From Fidelibacterota bacterium (GTDB lineage Bacteria > Fidelibacterota > Marinisomatia > SCGC-AAA003-L08 > TS1B11), in the NCBI GenBank assembly GCA_004124875.1, contig SCKJ01000005.1:186001-250000 (forward strand): a stretch of DNA of 64,000 nt. Reading direction: 5' to 3'. The position numbers and the translations under genes are program-made. The notes below the pieces were generated by a model, which was not told the DNA's origin, made no database searches, and saw only the letters and a list, made by a program, of their open reading frames with translations. How positions within the stretch are numbered: position 1 is the stretch's first letter; every line of letters begins with the position of its first letter. Of this stretch, positions 26,552 through 35,066 are shown in pieces.

Positions 26552-29455
26552 CTAGAATGACCAACCCAGGCTCATCAGCACCTGACGGGGCGGCCGGTAA
26601 TAGGTTGGGGTGTAAAGTCTCTCTTCAATGGAATAGATGCCGGAGCCTACCAGCTCGGGGTAGATTTTGGCTGGGTCGCCGGCAAAAGTTGGGCGCAGGG
26701 AGTAGGTCGACCGCCCCGTATCAGTGAAAACGAAGCGCTCGTTGAGCCGGTCAAAGAGGTTGTAGACTTTCAAAGTCACCTGCAGGTTATAACGGCCCAT
26801 GTTAAAATTTTTAAAGGCCTGAAAATCGGAAGTCATGTGCACCGGTTTGCGGCCCGCATTCTCTTCCGCGTTACGGAGCCCCTCAGTGGTGGTGGGGGTA
26901 TAGGGCAGCCCCGTGGAGAACCTGGAAATCAGGCTGATGCCGAGGCCGCCCGGAGTGCGGTAGGATACCGTCGCGTTTGCCGAGGTCCTGACGTCCCAGT
27001 CGAGCGGCACGACTTTCTTCTCGCTTTCGCGGGGCGGCTCTGCCAGGTTGTCGAAAAAGACGGCATCGGCCGAAGAGGCGTTGCCCTCTGCATATTCAAA
27101 AGTATAGTCGAGGTTCACGGCCAGCCCTGTGCGCGCCCGCTGCACCAGCGACAGGGTAATGCCGCGAACATTGCCGTAGTCACGGGTGACGTACCGGGTG
27201 TAACGCAGCTCATTGTCAATAAAGTGATATTCGGACGAAAGCCAGTTGATAATATCGCGGTAGAACATGGTCGCATCGATGGCCGTCGTCGGGCCGATCT
27301 GCTGCTGCAGCCCCACCTCATACATGACCGTCCGTTCAGGCTCCAGATTTGGATTGCCAAATTGGTTGTACGATGACGAGGTATACTTCAGGTCAGGATT
27401 CCGGTAGAGGAACGAAAATCCCGGCATCTTGAAAAAGTGGCCGTAGGAGAAGCGGATATAGCCGCGGTCGTTAATGGGAAAACTGACGCCCAGGCGGGGG
27501 CTGATCTGGCTTTTCGCCGTGGCTAGCGTGTCCTTTCTGGGGTCGTTGACATCGGCAAACGTGCTGTCACGGGCGTCAAAATAGTCAAAGCGGATACCGG
27601 CCTGGATAATGACATTCTCGAGCTCGATCTTGTCCTGAAAATAGACGGCAAAATCGAACGGCTCGCGCGTGTACTCGTCATGATTCAGCCCCTCGGCGGA
27701 TATGGGTGGCACGTACGGCTGGTAGTTGCGGTTTTCCAGCAGCAGGATACTCATGCTGTTGCTGTGCAGCCGGTATTGATTGGATTCCGCCCCAAAACGA
27801 ATCTGATGGGCGGGATGAATCTGGCTGGTGACATCAAATTTGACGGTGCGCGTACTGTGGTCGCTCAGAAAATATCCGCCGCGCTGGCCCCCATATATGA
27901 AATGGTCGGCCGGCACTGTTGTGCGGGCCTCGCCCGGATAGTTGTAGGGGACATACATGGGCACATCAATATCGACGGTTGAGGAATCATCCGACCAGCC
28001 GGTGACGGTGTACCATTCAGCGTCGGGGTCAATCCAGGCGGTGTCTATATTGGAGAGGGAGTACCAGGCCGAATCGTTAGGCAGATAGGCGCCGTTGTCA
28101 CGAATATAATCCCAGTTGGGGACGGTTATCGCTTCCAGGACGCCGTCACCATCGGTGTCTATAAGCAGGGTGTAGGGGAACTTGATTTTGTGGACGTAAG
28201 TCTCGGCAGTGGCAAGTTTTTCGGCAATTTTGATGGTGAAATAGGTCCTCTCCGATAAAGTCTGGGAGAAGTGCAACGCGTTGAGCCTGTTGGTCGATTC
28301 ATTGGTGTAGCGCCCATCCGGATTGAACCGCCAGCCGTGATCGGTAGCACTGCTGTAACTCTGGCTGACGGCCTGGGCCCCGGTAAACTGGTAAGTCAGT
28401 TTGGCCGTCTTCCACGGCCTCAAAGTTATCTTGCCCATAACATTGATGGAATTGTTGGGATTCATGGGGACGCGGGAGCTGTCTCCGGTTATGACAATGA
28501 ACGGGTCAGACCCGGTCGTTAAGGAAGCGTAGTCCCAGGTATTGTGCTCCTTATAGCCATAGAGCCACCCTTTGTTGTCCTGCAGAGTGCCGGTGAGCAT
28601 AAACGTGGCCCCGAAAAGAGGCAGTGGGCCGCTGAAACTCAGATCGGTGCGGTTAAAATTGAGCGGAGTAAATTGGTTGATATCATCGAAGATATCCGTA
28701 TTCTGCGAGTACATGTCCCCGGACTGGAAGCGCACATTGCCATCGAATCTGGAGCCGCCATCGCGGGTGATCAGGTTGATGATTCCGCTCATGGCCCGGC
28801 CGTACTCGGCATTGAAGGTCCCCGATACCAGCGTCAGCTCCGAGATCATGTTGGTGGAGATCGATAAGCCCAGTCCGCTGGTAAACGGATTGGTCACCGC
28901 GATCCCGTCCAGCATGTAGAGCACTTCGGAAGCGCGTCCACCTCGAATATGGATGGCGCCTCCCGCCCCAATGGTGACACCAGCCTTCGTGGCGAGCAAC
29001 GCCTGGAAACTTTCGTTGGGCAATGCCTTGATATCATCGCTGGTAATGGTACTGCGCGTAGAGGTCAGATCGGCTTGCACAAGGGGCTTTTCGGCGGTAA
29101 CGATCACCTCCTCGCCCTCAAGGATGGCCGTCTCCATATCGAAATCGAGATGGGTGGTTTGATCGGAGCTGACCAGGACATCCTGAACGATATGGAGCTT
29201 GTAGCCGATGAACGACGCCGAGACGGTGTGCTTGCCCGGTGGAATATTGAGAATGGAATAAAATCCCTGGGCATTGGTGATGGCGCCCAGATTTTCAGCG
29301 CTGATAAATACGTTTACCCCAGGCAGCGGATCGCCTTCAGCCAAATCCTTGATCGTACCCGAAATTTTTCCACGGGTATCTGCTGAAAGCGGCTGATAAA
29401 TCGCCAACAATAAAACGGCGCACAAGCGTGCGCTGGTTAAACTGCGTGGTGACAT
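26552..29455 (-). CDS. TonB-dependent receptor with carboxypeptidase-regulatory domain
   Basis: This receptor has about 967 residues. A signal peptide is followed by a carboxypeptidase-regulatory-like domain (ISGTIKDLAEGDPLPGVNVF, about residues 35-110). A plug domain contains ILEGEEVIVTAEKPLV, GGAIHIRGGRASEVLYMLDG and NAEYGRAMSGIINL, and a large barrel ends in QVLMSLGWSF. GGAG lies 6 nt ahead of the second in-frame ATG (29455), while the first ATG (29461) overlaps that site, so I use 29455. It is the first gene of a tight set with the giant T9SS protein and the PorV-like barrel. The substrate is unknown. Unlike the receptor at 9585, no riboswitch is visible upstream. Confidence 0.88.
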   Translation of the reverse strand: MSPRSLTSARLCAVLLLAIYQPLSADTRGKISGTIKDLAEGDPLPGVNVFISAENLGAITNAQGFYSILNIPPGKHTVSASFIGYKLHIVQDVLVSSDQTTHLDFDMETAILEGEEVIVTAEKPLVQADLTSTRSTITSDDIKALPNESFQALLATKAGVTIGAGGAIHIRGGRASEVLYMLDGIAVTNPFTSGLGLSISTNMISELTLVSGTFNAEYGRAMSGIINLITRDGGSRFDGNVRFQSGDMYSQNTDIFDDINQFTPLNFNRTDLSFSGPLPLFGATFMLTGTLQDNKGWLYGYKEHNTWDYASLTTGSDPFIVITGDSSRVPMNPNNSINVMGKITLRPWKTAKLTYQFTGAQAVSQSYSSATDHGWRFNPDGRYTNESTNRLNALHFSQTLSERTYFTIKIAEKLATAETYVHKIKFPYTLLIDTDGDGVLEAITVPNWDYIRDNGAYLPNDSAWYSLSNIDTAWIDPDAEWYTVTGWSDDSSTVDIDVPMYVPYNYPGEARTTVPADHFIYGGQRGGYFLSDHSTRTVKFDVTSQIHPAHQIRFGAESNQYRLHSNSMSILLLENRNYQPYVPPISAEGLNHDEYTREPFDFAVYFQDKIELENVIIQAGIRFDYFDARDSTFADVNDPRKDTLATAKSQISPRLGVSFPINDRGYIRFSYGHFFKMPGFSFLYRNPDLKYTSSSYNQFGNPNLEPERTVMYEVGLQQQIGPTTAIDATMFYRDIINWLSSEYHFIDNELRYTRYVTRDYGNVRGITLSLVQRARTGLAVNLDYTFEYAEGNASSADAVFFDNLAEPPRESEKKVVPLDWDVRTSANATVSYRTPGGLGISLISRFSTGLPYTPTTTEGLRNAEENAGRKPVHMTSDFQAFKNFNMGRYNLQVTLKVYNLFDRLNERFVFTDTGRSTYSLRPTFAGDPAKIYPELVGSGIYSIEERLYTPTYYRPPRQVLMSLGWSF

Positions 29456-29591
29456 GGTCATCTCCGGGGGCTTCGGTTTGCCAAATTATTACTGCGCTGC
29501 CGGAAAGTTAAACGGTCCGTCTCCATCAAGGCAAAGAGCATTTTCCCGGCGGAGCGTCTCAGCATTAGGTCACGCCGATCAACGGGTAAAC

Positions 29592-29639
29592 GGGATATAT
29601 AAAGGCAGTGGACATTTGTCCACTGCCTTTATATATCCC
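29592..29639 (-). terminator. Long perfect inverted repeat, probable terminator
   Basis: Arms of 23 nt (GGGATATATAAAGGCAGTGG + ACA at 29592-29614 and its exact complement at 29617-29639) are separated by two bases. The stem lies just downstream of the FG-GAP gene and upstream of the TonB receptor on the same strand. It could end the first transcript or separate expression of the two. On the minus strand only a short T-rich stretch (CGTTTACCCG) follows, so classical rho-independent termination is uncertain. Confidence 0.6.
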
Positions 29640-29653
29640 ATGATGGCCCAAAC

Positions 29654-31405
29654 CTATTTAATCAGGCTCAATTTGCGGGTAATGGTTTGACCATTAACCG
29701 TTAACCTGGAGAAGTAGGTGCCTGTAGCCACTGCCTTGCCAGCAGCATCGGTACCGTCCCACGTTGCTGAGTACTCGCCAGGGGCGCGGATGCCGGAGTA
29801 CAGCATGGCAACTTCGCGTCCGAGCAGATCGAATATTGAGAGATCTACCTGGCCGGCCATATTCAGGCTGTAAGGCACGATGGTGCTGGGGTTGAACGGA
29901 TTGGGGTAGTTCTGCTCCAGGCGGAACGATGCCAGCACCTGGCTTCCCGGCTGAATCCGCAGTAGAGTTGTCGCCACATCGGAGATGATGGCTATGATCG
30001 GATCGTCAATTTCTCCTACCGTGAAACCAATGACGATATCGGGATGTCCGTCGCCGTCAAGATCTTCGAAAACACCGTTGCGATACGCGCCCCCGAAACC
30101 GACAGTATAGCCCCGGACGCGAGACGTATCGGCCCGGTAAATCATCTCCGTGGTCCAGCTGGCGGCATCCGTGACCAAGCCGGTGCCTTTGTACTCCATG
30201 CGGTAGAGGGAACTTTCATATTGAGCCGAAATGATGATGTCGGCTCTGCCATTATTGTCAAAGTCGCCGACGGCAATACCACGAATGCCGATGGGCAGTG
30301 TATCAACGACGGATATCACCGTATCAATGATGTACATGTCACTCGTATCGGCCGTGGCCAGATCGGTGATGCCATCAAGGATGCGGATAGTACCTGTGGT
30401 TCTTCCGAAGATCACCTCCTCATCGCCATCACCGTCCAGGTCCCATGAGGCGGTGCCGTGAACGGTCCACTGGCGGTACTGGGTCGCGCGATCGTCACCC
30501 TGAAAATAATCATGACCATACTTGGTGTAGGTGTCGGCGGCCGTGGCTTCAAACAGGGTGCCCCAGTCGGTGTTAAAATAGGCTTCGCCCCAGCCGTCGT
30601 TGTCGAGATCGGTGGCTGCGGCTGAATAAATGGCGTAATCGACATTTCCAGTCTCTGCAATATTCAACGTGTCAAACACCTCGATTTTCCATTGGGTGTC
30701 ATCGCCGGCAAATCCGCCGGTACCCAGGGAGAACACCATGAAAGCACCGTTGCCTCCGGCATCACTCCAGCGGCGGAATCCCATGATCATCTCCTCGTCG
30801 CCATCCTGGTCGAGGTCTGCGTGGGCGATGGCCGATGGCCGGGTGTCGGTGCGGTTGGGAGCATCGAAGTCCCAAGTGGCCGTCGGCACAGGCGGAGCGC
30901 CACCCACGCCGGGCGGCAGGCCGTTGGCATCGGCTTCCCACACATAGAAACGGCGCACATATCCGGTCGAATCGCCACCGGAGGAGCCGTGCGGCATGCC
31001 GAGGACGACTTCCGGGAAGCCATCGCCATCGAGATCGGTGACGGCATGCACGGGGAACGAAGCGCCGCCCTGATGAACGGTGGTGTCAATCCAACTCCAC
31101 ACCAGCGTGAACCCCAGGGCGCCGGATTCATACAGCCAGAGGGAGGCGCCACTGGTGGCCACTCCCAGTGAATCTTGGTAAGTCTGATCCCCCAGAACGA
31201 GGAACTCCATTTTGCCGTCGCCATCAAAATCATAGCCGGCGGAAACCTCATCACTACGGATGCGTTGAGATGTCGGCGAGTCAGCATGCACCGCGAGCAC
31301 GAGACCTTCTTCATAGCCTGTGGCGAGGGTAACTTTCTGGGCCATTGCTGGCACAGCAATCAGGAACGCCGACAGCAGAGTAAGACTTTGCACAATTCTT
31401 CTCAT
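29654..31405 (-). CDS. Secreted FG-GAP/VCBS-repeat protein with Por-type sorting domain
   Basis: The 583-residue product has a signal peptide (MRRIVQSLTLLSAFLIAVPAMAQ). A series of FG-GAP/VCBS-like repeats carries acidic Ca-binding loops (YDFDGDGKMEFLVLG, TDLDGDGFPEVVLGM, WDLDGDGDEEVIFGR, GDFDNNGRADIIIS, EDLDGDGHPDIVIG), consistent with a beta-propeller. The end is a textbook T9SS type-A tail: NYPNPFNPSTIVPYSL, IFDLLGREVAMLYSG, AKAVATGTYFSRL and a final RKLSLIK motif. It should be exported and attached or released by the type IX system. A purine-rich AGGAGAAGGAAGGA precedes the ATG at 31405; an in-frame ATG six codons upstream is possible. The role is probably adhesive or ligand-binding; I see no catalytic motif. 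Confidence 0.85.
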   Translation of the reverse strand: MRRIVQSLTLLSAFLIAVPAMAQKVTLATGYEEGLVLAVHADSPTSQRIRSDEVSAGYDFDGDGKMEFLVLGDQTYQDSLGVATSGASLWLYESGALGFTLVWSWIDTTVHQGGASFPVHAVTDLDGDGFPEVVLGMPHGSSGGDSTGYVRRFYVWEADANGLPPGVGGAPPVPTATWDFDAPNRTDTRPSAIAHADLDQDGDEEMIMGFRRWSDAGGNGAFMVFSLGTGGFAGDDTQWKIEVFDTLNIAETGNVDYAIYSAAATDLDNDGWGEAYFNTDWGTLFEATAADTYTKYGHDYFQGDDRATQYRQWTVHGTASWDLDGDGDEEVIFGRTTGTIRILDGITDLATADTSDMYIIDTVISVVDTLPIGIRGIAVGDFDNNGRADIIISAQYESSLYRMEYKGTGLVTDAASWTTEMIYRADTSRVRGYTVGFGGAYRNGVFEDLDGDGHPDIVIGFTVGEIDDPIIAIISDVATTLLRIQPGSQVLASFRLEQNYPNPFNPSTIVPYSLNMAGQVDLSIFDLLGREVAMLYSGIRAPGEYSATWDGTDAAGKAVATGTYFSRLTVNGQTITRKLSLIK

Positions 31406-31427
31406 TCCTTCCTTCTCCTTCATTATA

Positions 31428-31447
31428 AATGAACCGGGCGGTTCATT
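31428..31447. promoter_or_regulatory. Palindrome upstream of the FG-GAP gene, possible operator
   Basis: An inverted repeat AATGAACC-GGGC-GGTTCATT with 8-bp perfect arms sits 23-42 bp ahead of the chosen start of the FG-GAP gene. Such a spaced dyad could be a repressor operator (TetR-type sites have this look) or a small hairpin in the leader. No regulator gene is nearby. Confidence 0.3.
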
Positions 31448-31737
31448 GCATTTGTGTTAGGTTGTTGCGTTATTGGCGCGCACCCGGTCTAAGGTTTTGT
31501 TCCTGAAACCGCGTCGTGCGCATACCCGATTACCTGATTTGTAGTGAAAAGTCTTCCGAATTTTGTGTATCTGTCAAAAGCAAGCTAACAGTTGCTCTCC
31601 AGCTAGACCCGTGGCCGGATGGAAGTAGCAAGCCGTCACGCTCCGACGCCGGGTTCGGGCCGGGAAAAGACAGACTCATGGGGAAAATATCGCTCTATGC
31701 ATCATCAGGTGACAGCAATGTTACAGGTACGCCTTGA
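31448..31737. other. Spacer without recognised gene
   Basis: Around 290 bases between the palindrome and the terminator-like hairpin. A 73-codon open frame (31516-31737) has no ribosome site or family motif, and I do not call it. The stretch has GC-rich stem-forming pieces (for example CGCCGGGTTCGGGCCGGG near 31650) but matches no riboswitch consensus I know. Confidence 0.4.
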
Positions 31738-31738
31738 G

Positions 31739-31757
31739 AAAAGCAACTGAGTTGCTT
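31739..31757 (-). terminator. Probable rho-independent terminator of the GH18 gene
   Basis: AAGCAAC-TGA-GTTGCTT (31741-31757) forms a 7-bp stem, and on the minus strand it is followed by TTCTC. It lies about 45 bp past the stop of the GH18 gene, in the correct orientation. The stem is short, so strength is uncertain. Confidence 0.5.
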
Positions 31758-31801
31758 CCAAAAATCTCTTGCCTGATATCGTGCACAAGAGTGTTTGCAG
31801 C

Positions 31802-34249
31802 TCATTTAATAAATGTCGCTTTCCGGGTCACAACCGGTCCGTTATCAACGTTTAAGACAAAGAAGTAAATACCCGAAGGCAGCCTGCGTCCCGACCGGTC
31901 AATGGGGCTATACGGATAGGTGTAGATATCCGCGGGTTGCCGCTGTTCAACCAGCCGTACCACCTCCTGCCCCAGCAGATTGTAGACCGTCAAGCGGACA
32001 TACCCCGGCAGTCGCAGGCTGTAGGAAACCGTCGCCGTTGTGAGGATAGGGTTGGGATAGATGGGGTCAAGCCGGTAGCGTGTATCATCAAGCGAACCGG
32101 TACTGTCGATCCTGAAAAAATCCAGGATGCGCGTCATGACTGAATCCCTGATCGCTGCCGGATAAAGCGTTTCGAATCCGACGGCCAGGTAAACCAGCTT
32201 GCCATTTTTAGTGCTGCTTCCAAATGGGCCGTTATACACAATGGCCGCGGCGCCATCGGTAAGCACATCAGCGCCCTCGTAACTGGCCGTCAGCACCGAA
32301 CCGCCGAGAGGAGCGATGCCATCGGGCCAATCGACGTTGTAGCTGCCGTGGCTGCCATCGTCAAATGTGATCCGGCCCAGCCCTTCCAATATGGATCCTG
32401 CAACCGGCAGCAGGGCATAGCCCCCGGGGCCGTTGGCTCCGGCCGCGGCGTCACGCTTGTACTCAGCTTTGAGAATGTCGGCGTAAAATGCCTTATCGGC
32501 AGAACTGCCATTTGCCACGAGGTCGTAGCCGATTTCCGAGCCCGACACCATCAAGCTGCCGCCGGCTTCCACAAAAGCGGCCAGCAGTTGCTGCTCGGTG
32601 CCGTTAAAGCTCACATCCGCCGTCGCCTCCTCGCCGGAAATCCAGATAACCGCGCGGTAGCGGTTGAGGCTCACCAGGCCGCCGTACACGGCCTCATTGC
32701 TGGCGGCATCAAAGGGAATCCCGGCCCGGCTGACGTGGGGTCCGTGACGCCGGATGGAATCGAAATTGTTGACGGTGCCGCTGACCCGGTCGAATCCGTT
32801 GACGATGAGAACCTGAGATTCCCTACCGAACGTGGTGACCCCCAGCACATCACTGAACGCGGAGCTGCCCAAACTGTTGGTGGCGTTGAGCTTCATGTAA
32901 ACGGTCGTGCCCGGAGGCAACCCGGTGGCGGTGAAAACGGCCGCAGAGTAGGAACCGTGCAGCGAAAAAGTCACGCCATCGAGGCTGAGGTAAAGGTTGT
33001 AGACAGTCGCCGTCTGCGCCACTACTGAAATCTGCGCCGAGCCATCGCTGAGGGCCTGTACGGCCCATGTGGTGGGACGCCGAGGCGGCGTCTCGCCAAC
33101 AAAATGATCGGCCAGGGCGCCCCACAGCTCTGTCCGGTTGCCATCATAGCTCAGCGCCCACATGCCGACCCCCGCCAGCTCCTTAGTGAGGGCCAGCTGG
33201 TACTTGAGCGAGAGAGATAGGGAGTCGTCATACCACACCTGCCGGGCGCCGCCGCTGGTATAGTTGTACCAGTTGGTCGAGCTGCTGGCGTCCCACATGA
33301 CGCCGTTGGCCGGGCCGTCGACCGCGGCAGCTGAATAGAGGATGGAGGCTCCGGTGCCAGTCGTGGCTGCATATATTGAGGTACTGGCAACGGGCCAGTC
33401 GTAGCCGTAATAGGGGATCCCCAGCACCAGTTTGGATGCGTTGCCGCCGGTTTGGGTCAGGTACTCGTTAACGGTTCTGGTGACGTTCCATGAATTCTGC
33501 GGCGATGTGCCCGCCAGCGGGCTCACCGGCCCCGCTTCAGGGCCGCTGCTCCAGTGATAGTCGTAGGCCATGATGAACAGGCCATCGGCCATGTTGGCCA
33601 ACGCCGCGAAGTCCCAGGTTCCCCCCCAATCGACCGCCGGCACATCTATGGTGACAGCCAAGCTGGGCAGGTTGGCGTGAAAGGCGGTGGTGAGGCTGTC
33701 GATGAAAGTGACCATGTTGTCCCGCTGGGAGGCAGGCAGCAGCTCAAAATCGATATTGATGCCGTCGCCGCCGGCGGCCTGCACTTTGACCAGCAGGTTG
33801 GCCACCAGGCGTTGACGATTCGCGGCGCTGCCCAGCAGGGTTGTCAGATCGCCGCCACCAAACAGAATGGCCGTCAACGACACTTTCACGCCCCGCGCAT
33901 GGGCGAACTGGATCAGCGCGGAGGCCGGCCAATGGTGATCGTCTCCCAGGGTGCCGTCGGTGTTCACGTCGACACCGAAATAGTTGATCTGGGTCAGTAG
34001 GGAATAATCGAGGTACTCATACTGATCGTACCGCCAGTAAGGCAGAAATCCGATGATCTCCTTGCTGGGGGTAATAACTCTCGGCAGTGGCGCGGGCAGC
34101 AGGCGAGCCAGGGAATCGATCCGGGCGTAGGGAATAATATCGTTACGATGGGCCTGGTGCTCGATCATATGGATGCCCGGCCGCTGTTGAGCGCGGAGCG
34201 GCGGCAGCAGTAAGACGGCCACCCCTATGAGGATGAAGGATCGGTTCAT
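31802..34249 (-). CDS. Secreted GH18-family glycosidase with amidotransferase-like domain and T9SS sorting domain
   Basis: The 815-residue product starts MNRSFILIGVAVLLLPPLRAQ, a signal peptide; a longer frame to 34345 is rejected because it precedes this signal. Residues about 70-390 are a GH18 TIM barrel with IIGFLPYWRYDQYEYLDY and the catalytic DGINIDFE (DxxDxE) near residue 165, as in chitinases and YaaH-type enzymes. A fibronectin-like segment follows. Next comes a domain with VLIVNGFDRVSG and FVEAGGSLMVSGSEIGYDL like glutamine-amidotransferase folds of secreted hydrolases. The C-terminus (PIYPNPILTTATVSYSL ... RKATFIK) is a Por-type tail. It probably cleaves chitin or peptidoglycan-type GlcNAc polymers outside the cell. 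A hairpin terminator lies downstream. Confidence 0.85.
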   Translation of the reverse strand: MNRSFILIGVAVLLLPPLRAQQRPGIHMIEHQAHRNDIIPYARIDSLARLLPAPLPRVITPSKEIIGFLPYWRYDQYEYLDYSLLTQINYFGVDVNTDGTLGDDHHWPASALIQFAHARGVKVSLTAILFGGGDLTTLLGSAANRQRLVANLLVKVQAAGGDGINIDFELLPASQRDNMVTFIDSLTTAFHANLPSLAVTIDVPAVDWGGTWDFAALANMADGLFIMAYDYHWSSGPEAGPVSPLAGTSPQNSWNVTRTVNEYLTQTGGNASKLVLGIPYYGYDWPVASTSIYAATTGTGASILYSAAAVDGPANGVMWDASSSTNWYNYTSGGARQVWYDDSLSLSLKYQLALTKELAGVGMWALSYDGNRTELWGALADHFVGETPPRRPTTWAVQALSDGSAQISVVAQTATVYNLYLSLDGVTFSLHGSYSAAVFTATGLPPGTTVYMKLNATNSLGSSAFSDVLGVTTFGRESQVLIVNGFDRVSGTVNNFDSIRRHGPHVSRAGIPFDAASNEAVYGGLVSLNRYRAVIWISGEEATADVSFNGTEQQLLAAFVEAGGSLMVSGSEIGYDLVANGSSADKAFYADILKAEYKRDAAAGANGPGGYALLPVAGSILEGLGRITFDDGSHGSYNVDWPDGIAPLGGSVLTASYEGADVLTDGAAAIVYNGPFGSSTKNGKLVYLAVGFETLYPAAIRDSVMTRILDFFRIDSTGSLDDTRYRLDPIYPNPILTTATVSYSLRLPGYVRLTVYNLLGQEVVRLVEQRQPADIYTYPYSPIDRSGRRLPSGIYFFVLNVDNGPVVTRKATFIK

Positions 34250-34261
34250 TGCCGCCCAATA

Positions 34262-34515
34262 TACATCAGTTGGCAGTGGCCCGTCTACGCCGGGTAGACA
34301 GTGGCAGTCGGCCAACATCGAATGCAGATTGCCACCCTTCGGCAAGCTCAGGGCAGGCTCGATACGATTCGATTGCTCTCATTGCCCTCGCAATGACAAA
34401 CCACTTTTTCTGCCATCCGTCATCCTGGTCTTTGTCATCGCGAATCCGCACGAAGCGATCTTCCCCAGGCCCGGCTGAGACTGCCACGGCCCTTTCGCAA
34501 CCACCTGAAACCTGT
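34262..34515. repeat. Mixed repeat spacer
   Basis: It contains TTGGCAGTGGCCC, a CTACGCCGGGTAGAC hairpin unit, AGTGGCAGTCGGCC, a CCCTTCGGCAAGCTCAGGG near-palindrome (34334-34353), and a CATTGCCCTCGCAATGAC element. It therefore combines three of the dispersed families seen elsewhere in the window. No gene is apparent. Confidence 0.65.
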
Positions 34516-34538
34516 TGTCAGAGTTTATCCTTCACCCA

Positions 34539-35066
34539 TCAAAACCCGGCGGTGGTGATATGGAGCGTGTTGGAACGGTGCCGGCCCACCAGGAAGCTGC
34601 CGTTGACGGCCAGGCGGCTGTTGCGCACGATCGTCTCAAGGGCCCGCAGCTCCTGCCTGCCCGGTTCATTGGCGAAAGTGAACTCGACGCTGTAGGTCTT
34701 GCCCGGTTCCAGCGCATAGAGCGTGCCCAGGGTCATCTTAAAATCGCCTCTGTAACTGCGGCCGGGACCGATGCAAATGATCAAATGGGGGCAGCCGGGC
34801 TCGCCAGCCGGGGGATTGGCTTTCAATACCGCGCCGCTATTGTCTTTAACCTCCGGAAACACGTAACGGAACAGGCAGGCGGGATCGAAGGTGAGCATGG
34901 GCCGTTGACCGGCATTTTTAAGGCGGAACTCGAAGACAGTATCCGCGCCGCTGCCCGACTTGCGGGCAATGGTGAATTCGGCCTCACGGGCCAGATAACC
35001 GGCATTGGCGGGTGGGGCATCCTGCATGGAGGCCCACAGGGCCAGGATTAGAAGGGGCGTTTTCAT
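34539..35066 (-). CDS. Hypothetical exported protein
   Basis: The 175-residue product has a short N-terminal hydrophobic segment (MKTPLLILALWASMQDAPPANA) consistent with a signal peptide. The mature region (EFTIARKSGSGADTVFEFRL, PACLFRYVFPEVKDNSGAVL, CPHLIICIGPGRSYRGDF) has the alternating hydrophobic pattern of a beta-sandwich and three cysteines. I cannot assign a family. Its ATG overlaps the lysA stop (ATGA), so it is translated with lysA, but nothing suggests a role in lysine synthesis. Confidence 0.65.
   Translation of the reverse strand: MKTPLLILALWASMQDAPPANAGYLAREAEFTIARKSGSGADTVFEFRLKNAGQRPMLTFDPACLFRYVFPEVKDNSGAVLKANPPAGEPGCPHLIICIGPGRSYRGDFKMTLGTLYALEPGKTYSVEFTFANEPGRQELRALETIVRNSRLAVNGSFLVGRHRSNTLHITTAGF

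Noticed and set aside
31516..31737. 73-codon frame and possible structured RNA in the spacer
   Set aside because: No ribosome site or family motif, and no match to c-di-GMP, cobalamin or other riboswitch consensus I could recall.
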